Source of the DNA: Xylocopa sonorina | Taxonomy: Eukaryota; Arthropoda; Insecta; Hymenoptera; Apidae | Direction: 5' to 3' | DNA length: 64,000 nt | Assembly (NCBI RefSeq): GCF_050948175.1 | Contig: NW_027490471.1 | Location: 62,001 to 126,000 of the forward strand | In this document: positions 27,201 to 34,800 of the stretch, in pieces | Layout of the letters: every line of letters starts with the position of its first letter | How positions within the stretch are numbered: the stretch's first letter is position 1 | Program-made: the position numbers and the translations under genes | Notes under the pieces: model-generated | Seen by the model: only the letters and a program-made list of their open reading frames with translations | What the model was told of the DNA's origin: nothing | Database searches by the model: none

Positions 27201-30200
27201 TATCGCGTTTTAAGAATCATAAGAACTCTATTGCTACGATACGTAGACATCTGCAAACGCTATTTCCTTGCAAGGAAGTGTCGCATTTACATTCATTTTA
27301 AGCGTGGACGAGGAATACATGACACTTCGCAAATCATATTATATCTTGCCATGAAACATAGAAATGAGATGCGTTATCGCGTTTTGAGAAGCATCAGAAA
27401 TCCATTGCTACGATACGTAGACATCTGCAAACGCTATTTCCTTGCAAAGAAGTGTCGCATTTACATTCATTTGAAGTGTAGACGAGGAATACATAACACT
27501 TCGCAAATCATATTATATCTTACCATGAAACATAGAAATGAGATGCGATATCGCGTTTTAAGAATCATAAGAACTCTATTGCTACGATACGTAGACATCT
27601 GCAAACGCTATTTCCTTGCAAGGAAGTGTCGCATTTACATTCATTTGAAGCGTGGACGGGGAATACATGACACTTCGCAAATCATATTACATCTTACCGT
27701 GAAACATAGAAATGAGATGCGTTATCGCGTTTTAAGAAGCATCAGAAATCCATTGCTAGGATACGTAGACATCTGCAAACGCTATTTCCTTTCAAGAAAG
27801 TGTCGCATTTACATTCAGATGAAGTGTAGACGACGGATACATAACACTTCGCAAATCATATTATACCTTACCATGAAACATAGAAATGAGATCCGATATC
27901 GCGTTTTAAGAAGCATTAGAACACTATTGCTACGACAGGTAGACATTTGCAAACGCTATTTCCTTGCAAGGAAGTGTCGCATTTACATTCATTTGAAGTG
28001 TAGACGAGGTATACATAACACTTCGCAAATCATATTATATCTTACCATGAAACATAGAAATGAGATGCGATATCGCGTTTTAAGAAGCATTAGAAATCTA
28101 TTGCTACGATACGTAGACATCTGCAAACGCTATTTCCTTGCAAGGTAGTGTCGCATTTACGTTCATTTGAAGTGTAGACGTGGAATACATGACACTTCGC
28201 AAATCATATTATATCTTACCATGAATGATAGAAATGAGATGCGATATCGCGTTTGAAGAAGTATTGGAAATCTATTGCTACGATACGTAGACATCTGCGA
28301 ACGCCATTTCCTAGCGAGGAAGTGTCGCATTCACATTCATTTGAAGTGTAGACGAGGAATACATGATACTTCGCAAATCATATTATATCTTACCATGAAA
28401 CATAGAAATGAGATGCGATATCGCGATTTAAGAATCATAAGAACTCTATTGCTACGATACGTAGACATCGGCAAACGCTATTTCCTTGCATGGTAGTGTC
28501 GCATTTACATTCATTTGAAGTGTAGACGTGGAATACATGACACTTCGCAAATCATATTATATCTTACCATGAAACATAGAAATGAGATGCGACATCGCGA
28601 TTTAGGAATCATAAGAACTCTATTGCTACGATACGTAGACATCTGCAAACGCTATTTCCTTGCAAAGAAGTGTCGCATTTACATTCATTTGAAGTGTAGA
28701 CGAGGAATACATAACACTTCGGAAATCATATTATATCTTACCATGAAACATAGAAATGAGATGCGATATCGCGTTTTAAGAAGCACCAGAACTCTATTGC
28801 TACGATACCTAGACATCTGCAAACGCTATTTCCTTGCAAGGAAGTGTCACATTTACATTCATTTGAAGTGCAGACGAGGAATACATAACACTTCGCAAAT
28901 CATATTATATCTTACCATGAAACATAGAAATGAGATCCGATATCGCGTTTTAAGAATCATAAGAACTCTATTGCTACGATACGTAGACATCTGCAAACGC
29001 TATTGCCTTGCAAGGAAGTGTCGCATTTACATTCATTTCAAGCGTGGACGAGGAATACATGACACTTCGCAAATCATATTATATCTTACCATGAAACATA
29101 GAAATGAGATCCGATATCGCGTTTTAAGAATCATAAGAACTCTATTGCTACGATACCTAGACATCTGCAAACGCTATTTCCTTGCAAGGAAGTGTCACAT
29201 TTACATTCATTTGAAGTGCAGACGAGGAATACATAACACTTCGCAAATCATATTATATCTTACCATGAATCATAGAAATGAGATGCGATATCGCGTTTGA
29301 AGAAGTATTAGAAATCTATTGCTACGATACGTAGACATCTGCGAACGCCATTTCCTAGCGAGGAAGTGTCGCATTCACATTCATTTGAAGTGTAGACGAG
29401 GAATACATGATACTTCGCAAATCATATTATATCTTACCATGAAACATAGAAATGAGATGCGATATCGCGATTTAAGAATCATAAGAACACTATTGCTACG
29501 ATACGTAGACATCGGCAAACGCTATTTCCTTGCATGGTAGTGTCGCATTTACATTCATTTGAAGTGTAGACGTGGAATACATGACACTTCGCAAATCATA
29601 TTATATCTTACCATGAAACATAGAAATGAGATGCGATATCGCGATTTAGGAATCATAAGAACTCTATTGCTACGATACGTAGACATCTGCAAACGCTATT
29701 TCCTTGCAAAGAAGTGTCGCATTTACATTCATTTGAAGTGTAGACGAGGAATACATAACACTTCGCAAATCATATTATATCTTACCATGAAACATAGAAA
29801 TGAGATGCGTTATCGCGTTTTAAGAAGCATCAGAAATCCATTGCTACGATACGTAGGCATCTGCAAACGCTATTTCCTTGCAAGAAAGTGTCGCATTTAC
29901 ATTCATTTGAAGTGTAGACGAGGAATACATAACACTTCGTAAACCATATTATATCTTACCATGAAACATAGAAATGAGATCCGATATCGCGTTTTAAGAA
30001 TCATAAGAACTCTATTGCTACGATACGTAGACATCTGCAAACGCTATTTCCTTGCAAGGAAGTGCCGCATTTACATTCATTTGAAGCGTGGACGAGGAAT
30101 ACATGACACTTCGCAAATCATATTATATCTTACCATGAAACATAGAAATGAGATGCGTTATCGCGTTTTAAGAAGCATCAGAAATCCATTGCTACGATAC

Positions 30201-30824
30201 GTAGACATCTGCAAACGCTATTTCCTTGCAAAGAAGTGTCGCATTTACATTCATTTGAAGTGTAGACGAGGAATACATAACACTTCGCAAATCATATTAT
30301 ATCTTACCATGAAACATAGAAATGAGATCCGATATCGCGTTTTAAGAATCATAAGAACTCTATTGCTACGATACGTAGACGTCTGCAAACGCTATTTCCT
30401 ATCAAGGAAGTGTCGCATTTACATTCATTTGAAGCGTGGACGAGGAATACATGACACTTCGCAAATCATATTATATCTTACCATGAATCATAGAAGTGAG
30501 ATGCGATATCGCGTTTTAAGAAGCAGCAGAAATCCATTGCTACGATACGTAGACATCTGCAAACGCTATTTCCTAGCAAGAAAGTGTCGCATTTACATTC
30601 ATTTGAAGTGTAGACGAGGAATACATAACACTTCGCAAATCATATTATATCTTACCATGAAACATTGAAATGAGATGCGATATCGCGTTTTAAGAATCAT
30701 AAGAACTCTATTGTTACGATACGTTGACATCTGCAAACGCTATTTCCTTGCAAGGAAGTGTCGCATTTACATTCATTTGAAGTGTAGACGAGGAATACAT
30801 AACACTTCGCAAATCATATTATAT
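24200..30824. repeat. Mosaic satellite block with 6- and 16-monomer duplications
   Basis: Much of 24220-25540 recurs at 27003-28150 (offset 2783 bp, 16 x 174 minus 1). About 28190-28790 recurs at 29234-29830 (offset 1044 bp). The 173-bp marker monomer of the left HOR reappears near 26219, and its relatives with 'gcaaggtagtg' are at 25531, 26226 and 28140. The last monomers before the insertion (about 30600-30824) match the end of the 3479-bp HOR unit (about 3130-3350), so the LTR element landed in an HOR copy of that type. Confidence 0.75.
30821..30824 (+). other. Target site duplication ATAT, left copy
   Basis: ATAT precedes the 5' LTR and is repeated after the 3' LTR at 31887-31890. The uninterrupted satellite reads 'cattatatcttacc' with one ATAT, as in the intact HOR copies at 3335-3338 and 6814-6817. 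A 4-bp duplication is typical of Ty3/Gypsy-class integrases. Confidence 0.92.
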
Positions 30825-30825
30825 T

Positions 30826-30842
30826 GTGGCGGCACTCGCCAC
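30826..30842 (+). other. Hairpin at LTR terminus
   Basis: GTGGCG (30826-30831) and CGCCAC (30837-30842) can pair as a 6-bp stem around a 5-base loop, starting one base inside the LTR. The same hairpin is in the 3' LTR at 31630-31646. A role in integrase recognition or in RNA structure is possible but unproven. Confidence 0.6.
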
Positions 30843-30895
30843 TAGAGGGACAGCACCATTTACACTTTCCTGAAAGTACCCGATGACCCATCGTT

Positions 30896-30909
30896 TCCAA
30901 TATATAGAA
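30896..30909 (+). promoter_or_regulatory. Putative CCAAT/TATA-like LTR promoter motif
   Basis: The stretch 'tttccaatatatagaag' contains an overlapping CCAAT and TATATAG (TATATAG at 30901-30907). If it acts as a TATA box, transcription would start near 30925-30935, right at the 5' edge of the ribozyme, so nearly the whole hammerhead would lie in the transcript. The motif is short and AT-rich, and no transcript data are available. The 3' LTR copy has TATATAG at 31705-31711. Confidence 0.4.
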
Positions 30910-30933
30910 GTTCCGAACTGTCCCTAATATCCC

Positions 30934-31002
30934 AGCGTCTAAGGCAGGGCCTGCTAGGTAGCCTTACTGATGAGTCCACTAGCAGGCCCAGGACGAAACG
31001 TT
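30934..31002 (+). ncRNA. Type III hammerhead ribozyme, 5' LTR copy
   Basis: All parts of a hammerhead are present in type III order. Stem III 5' strand AGCGT (30934-30938) pairs with ACGTT (30998-31002), including one G-U. The cleavage triplet is GTC, with the cut expected after C30939. Stem I is TAAGGC (30940-30945) with GCCTTA (30961-30966), six perfect pairs. The core is CTGATGA (30967-30973). Stem II is GTCC (30974-30977) with GGAC (30991-30994). The core GAA (30995-30997) is followed by A15.1 at 30998. No conserved core nucleotide is missing. Loop I (30946-30960) and loop II (30978-30990) are complementary over 11 nt. Self-cleavage is strongly predicted from structure but not shown. Confidence 0.93.
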
Positions 31003-31043
31003 CTTCCCCTCTCTTTTCCTTCCTTCTCTCTTCCTCCATCTTT
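31001..31043 (+). other. Polypyrimidine tract after the ribozyme
   Basis: Thirty-seven consecutive pyrimidines (31001-31037) follow stem III, then one A and five more pyrimidines. The same tract is in the 3' LTR at 31805-31847. It lies at the end of the LTR just before the primer-binding site. It could hold a long single-stranded segment next to the ribozyme or bind polypyrimidine-tract proteins; both ideas are inference. Confidence 0.7.
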
Positions 31044-31084
31044 ACCGCACAGCGAAAACCGGAAGCAGCACCAGCCGCTTCAAT

Positions 31085-31102
31085 TGGTGACCCCGACGTG
31101 AT
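31085..31102 (+). other. Primer-binding site for tRNA-Trp
   Basis: TGGTGACCCCGACGTGAT lies 2 nt after the 5' LTR end. Its complement, ATCACGTCGGGGTCACCA, matches the 3' end of animal nuclear tRNA-Trp including the added CCA, as I recall that tRNA. All 18 nt fit. Minus-strand DNA synthesis would start here. Confidence 0.88.
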
Positions 31103-31201
31103 ATGGACACGCAGCCTACTACGACACAGGAAGACAAGGAAGCAGCTCGTCGAGCATACCACCTGCGACGACAACCTCGCCCAGAACATCTGGGAGGATG
31201 A
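31103..31201 (+). pseudogene. Possible truncated gag start (32 codons)
   Basis: An ATG directly abuts the primer-binding site and opens a 32-codon frame ending in TGA at 31199-31201. The peptide is hydrophilic and rich in Arg, Gln and Glu. The position just after the primer-binding site is where the gag gene of a parent element could begin, so a truncated gag remnant is plausible. I recognise no Gag domain, and the frame is too short to judge; it may equally be meaningless. Confidence 0.3.
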
Positions 31202-31618
31202 AGTATTCATCGTTGGGCCTTGGGTACCGCCGCAGCACGCCGATACCGTAACCCCTCTCCTAGGGTGGCCACGCCTCTACGCCGAGCCCACGAAGATCTC
31301 GCAGGAGTCCGGACCTGCAGGCAAGGATCACTGGGACTTTCCGGCAATTACCACAACGCGCGACGAATTTCGTCGTTTACACACGGGCCATCCTAGGACA
31401 GCAGAGTATACGACTGCACAGCGCTGGTATTCTCACAGCGCGCTCGCCGGCTAGGCTTGAGCACCGCGGCATTCGCCGCGCTCCGAGGGAGCAGCAGACA
31501 TGGCATCGCGGATTCTACACCCGGTAATCCACCAATACGAGGTTCTACGCACATCGTCGCATCTGAGGGAACACCTTGAAGAACGAAGACGCACAGGTGG
31601 ATATCGTTCACCACTGGC

Positions 31619-31628
31619 AAGGGGGTGA
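31619..31628 (+). other. Polypurine tract
   Basis: AAGGGGGTGA ends directly at the first base of the 3' LTR (31629). A short purine run of this type primes plus-strand DNA synthesis in LTR elements. It is brief and interrupted by one T, but its position is exactly right. Confidence 0.75.
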
Positions 31629-31886
31629 TGTGGCGGCACTCGCCACTAGAGGGACAGCACCATTTACACTTTCCTGAAAGTACCCGATGACCCATCGTTT
31701 CCAATATATAGAAGTTCCGAACTGTCCCTAATATCCCAGCGTCTAAGGCAGGGCCTGCTAGGTAGCCTTACTGATGAGTCCACTAGCAGGCCCAGGACGA
31801 AACGTTCTTCCCCTCTCTTTTCCTTCCTTCTCTCTTCCTCCATCTTTACGGCACAGCGAAAACCGAAGCAGCAAGCAGCCGCTTCA
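31629..31886 (+). repeat. 3' LTR (258 bp)
   Basis: This is the direct repeat of the 5' LTR at an offset of 804 bp, starting TGTGGCGG and ending GCTTCA. It is the same length and differs only within its final 40 or so bases. It carries its own complete ribozyme and promoter-like motif. Confidence 0.93.
31738..31806 (+). ncRNA. Type III hammerhead ribozyme, 3' LTR copy
   Basis: This sequence is identical to the 5' copy: stem III 31738-31742 with 31802-31806, cut after C31743, stem I 31744-31749 with 31765-31770, core CTGATGA 31771-31777, stem II 31778-31781 with 31795-31798, GAA 31799-31801. Cleavage at both ribozymes in one transcript would excise the 804-nt stretch 30940-31743, which spans the rest of LTR 1, the interior and the start of LTR 2. 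Confidence 0.93.
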
Positions 31887-31890
31887 ATAT
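31887..31890 (+). other. Target site duplication ATAT, right copy
   Basis: ATAT follows the 3' LTR and continues as 'cttaccatgaaac', the normal satellite sequence. It pairs with the copy at 30821-30824. Confidence 0.92.
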
Positions 31891-34800
31891 CTTACCATGA
31901 AACATTGAAATGAGATGCGATATCGCGTTTAAGAATCATATGAACTCTATTGTTACGATACGTAGACATCTGCAAACGCTATTTCCTTGGAAGGAAGTGT
32001 CGCATTTACGTTCATTTGAATCGTTGACGAGGAATGCATAACACTTCGCAATGAATATTATATCTTATCATGAAACATAGATATGAGATGCAATATCTCG
32101 TTTCATGAAGCATTTGAACTCTATTGCTTCAATACGTAGACATCTGCAAACGCTATTTCCTTGCAAGGAAGTGTCGCATTTACATTCATTTGAAGTGTAG
32201 ATGAGGAATACATGATACTTCGAAAATCATATTATATCTTACCATGGAACATAGAAATGAGATGCGATATCGCGTTTTAAGAAGCATTTGAACTCTATTG
32301 CTTCGATACGTAGACATCTGCAAACGCTATTTCCTTGCAAGGAAGTGTCGCATTTACATTCATTTGAAGTGTAGACGAGGAATACATAACACTTCGCAAA
32401 TCATATTATATCTTACCATGAAACATTGAAATGAGATGCGATATCGCGTTTTAAGAAGCATTTGAACTCTATTGCTTCGATACGTAGACATCTGCAAACG
32501 CTATTTCCTTGCAAGGAAGTGTAGCATTTACATTCATTTGAAGTGTAGACGAGGAATACATGATACTTCGCAAATCATATTATATCTTACCATGAAACAT
32601 AGAAATGAGATGCGATATCGCGTTTTAAGAAGCATTTGAACTCTATTGCTTCGATACGTGGACATCAGCAAACGCTATTTCCTTGCAAGGAAGCGTCGCA
32701 TTTACATTCATTTGAAGTGTAGACGAGGAATACATAACACTTCGCAAATCATATTATATCTTACCATGAAACATAGAAATGAGATCCGATATCGCGTTGT
32801 AAGAATCATAAGAACTCTATTGCTACGATACGTAGACATCTGCAAACGCTATTTCCTTGCAGGGAAGTGTCGCATTTACATTCATTTGAAGTGTAGACGA
32901 GGAATACATAACACTTCGCAAATCATATTATATCTTACCATGAAACATAGAAATGAGATCCGATATCGCGTTTTAAGAATCATAAGAACTCTATTGCTAC
33001 GATACGTAGACATCGGCAAACGCTATTTCCTTGCATGGTAGTGTCGCATTTACATTCATTTGAAGTGTAGACGTGGAATAAATGACACTTCGCAAATCAT
33101 ATTATATCTTACCATGAAACATAGAAATGAGATGCGATATCGCGATTTAGGAATCATAAGAACTCTATTGCTACGATACGTAGACATCTGCAAACGCTAT
33201 TTCCTTGCAAAGAAGTGTCGCATTTACATTCATTTGAAGTGTAGACGAGGAATACATAACACTTCGCAAATCATATTATATCTTACCATGAAACATAGAA
33301 ATGAGATGCGATATCGCGTTTTAAGAAGCACTAGAACACTATTGCTACGATACCTAGACATCTGCAAACGCTATTTCCTTGCAAGGAAGTGTCACATTTA
33401 CATTCATTTGAAGTGCAGACGAGGAATACATAACACTTCGCAAATCATATTATATCTTACCATGAAACATAGAAATGAGATGCGTTATCGCGTTTTAAGA
33501 AGCATCAGAAATCCATTGCTACGATACGTAGGCATCTGCAAACGCTATTTCCTTGCAAGAAAGTGTCGCATTTACATTCATTTGAAGTGTAGACGAGGAA
33601 TACATAACACTTCGTAAACCATATTACATCTTACCATGAAACATAGAAATGAGATCCGATATCGCGTTTTAAGAATCATAAGAACTCTATTGCTACGATA
33701 CGTAGACATCTGCAAACGCTATTTCCTTGCAAGGAAGTGCCGCATTTACATTCATTTGAAGCGTGGACGAGGAATACATGACACTTCGCAAATCATATTA
33801 TATCTTACCATGAAACATAGAAATGAGATGCGTTATCGCATTTTAAGAAGCATCAGAAATCCATTGCTACGATACGTAGACATCTGCAAACGCTATTTCC
33901 TTGCAAAGAAGTGTCGCATTTACATTCATTTGAAGTGTAGACGAGGAATACATAACACTTCGCAAATCATATTATATCTTACCATGAAACATAGAAATGA
34001 GATCCGATATCGCGTTTTAAGAATCATAAGAACTCTACTGCTACGATACGTAGCCGTCTGCAAACGCTATTTCCTTGCAAGGAAGTGTCGCATTTACATT
34101 CATTTGAAGCGTGGGCGAGGAATACATGACACTTCGCAAATCATATTATATCTTACCATGAATCATAGAAGTGAGATGCGATATCGCGTTTTAAGAAGCA
34201 GCAGAAATCCATTGCTACGATACGTAGACATCTGCAAACGCTATTTCCTTGCAAGAAAGTGTCGCATTTACATTCATTTGAAGTGTAGACGAGGAATACA
34301 TAACACTTCGCAAATCATATTATATCTTACCATGAAACATTGAAATGAGATGCGATATCGCGTTTTAAGAATCATAAGAACTCTATTGTTACGATACGTA
34401 GACATCTGCAAACGCTATTTCCTTGCAAGGAAGTGTCGCATTTACGTTCATTTGAATCGTTGACGAGGAATGCATAACACTTCGCAATGAATATTATATC
34501 TTATCATGAAACATAGATATGAGATGCAATATCTCGTTCTATGAAGCATTTGAACTCTATTGCTTCGATACGTAGACATCTGCAAACGCTATTTCCTTGC
34601 AAAGAAGTGTTGCATTTACATTCATTTGAAGTGTAGACGAGGAATACATAACACTTCGCAAATCATATTATATCTTACCATGAAGCATTGAAATGAGGTG
34701 CGATATCGCGTTTTAAGGAGCATTTGAACTCTATTGCTTCGATACGTAGACATCTGCAAACGCTATTTCCTTGCAAGGAAGTGTCGCATTTACGTTCATT

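Larger units (their letters stand above)
1..30824. repeat. 174-bp tandem satellite array, left arm
   Basis: Head-to-tail copies of a 174-bp monomer fill this arm without a break; phase landmarks such as 'cgaggaatacat' recur at 1, 175, 349 and so on. The hand-built consensus has 63 G+C in 174 (about 36%) and 9 CpG sites. Each typical monomer holds two perfect palindromes, at consensus positions 60-69 and 127-140. Monomers differ by a few percent and fall into recognisable variants arranged in higher-order repeats. Single-base indels are rare: a 173-bp monomer at 1567-1739, a 175-bp monomer near 16020, and 19-base versions of the 'aaatcata...tatcttacc' segment near 14811, 17771, 18291 and 20378. 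There is no gene in the arm. A centromeric or pericentromeric location is inferred from this organisation. The satellite family is not one I can name. Confidence 0.97.
30825..31082 (+). repeat. 5' LTR (258 bp)
   Basis: The LTR runs from TGTGGCGG to CCGCTTCA, and these ends form an imperfect terminal inverted repeat (6 of 8). It contains, in order, a terminal hairpin, a CCAAT/TATA-like promoter motif, the hammerhead ribozyme and a pyrimidine-rich tract. It is identical to the 3' LTR (31629-31886) over about the first 220 bases. The only differences are in the last 40 or so: C at 31046 versus G at 31850, and two compensating one-base indels in the 'aaccggaagcagcaccagcc' stretch. Confidence 0.93.
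31083..31628 (+). other. Internal region of the LTR element (no polymerase)
   Basis: This is the 546 bp between the LTRs. It begins with the primer-binding site and ends with the polypurine tract. Between them there is no recognisable retroviral enzyme motif, no zinc knuckle and no long AUG-started frame; the longest AUG-started plus-strand reading frame I note is 32 codons (31103-31201). One plus-strand frame stays open from about 31098 to 31454 but lacks an ATG. The region is probably a shortened remnant of an autonomous parent, or sequence kept for packaging and RNA structure. Confidence 0.8.
30825..31886 (+). mobile_element. Non-autonomous Gypsy-type LTR retroelement with hammerhead ribozymes (LTR retrozyme)
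   Basis: This is a complete 1062-bp element made of a 258-bp 5' LTR, a 546-bp internal region and a 258-bp 3' LTR. The LTRs begin TG and end CA, and the element is flanked by ATAT duplications. It has a primer-binding site 2 nt after the 5' LTR and a polypurine tract just before the 3' LTR. No protease, reverse transcriptase, RNase H or integrase can be encoded in so short an interior, so it must be mobilised in trans, presumably by an autonomous Gypsy element. Each LTR holds a type III hammerhead ribozyme. Small size, no polymerase, LTR-borne type III hammerheads and a 4-bp target duplication match the retrozyme design known from plants. The primer differs: tRNA-Trp here, whereas plant retrozymes use tRNA-Met as I recall. 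Composition is clearly more GC-rich than the satellite. The nearly identical LTRs indicate a fairly recent insertion. Confidence 0.9.

Noticed and set aside
30860..31210. A 116-codon minus-strand frame over the 5' LTR and leader
   Set aside because: It is antisense to the LTR, ribozyme and primer-binding site, whose functions explain the sequence better. No domain is recognisable.
31098..31454. A 118-codon plus-strand frame in the interior of the element
   Set aside because: It has no ATG (it would start at GTG inside the primer-binding site) and no recognised Gag, protease or other domain. Random open frames of this length are not rare in GC-rich DNA.
31393..31704. Minus-strand frames at the 3' end of the element (103 and 62 codons)
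   Set aside because: They run across the polypurine tract and LTR border and have no recognisable domain; judged to be chance.
30825..31886. Two independent solo LTRs or a segmental duplication
   Set aside because: A correctly placed primer-binding site and polypurine tract lie between the repeats, and a single ATAT duplication brackets the whole unit, so it is one element.
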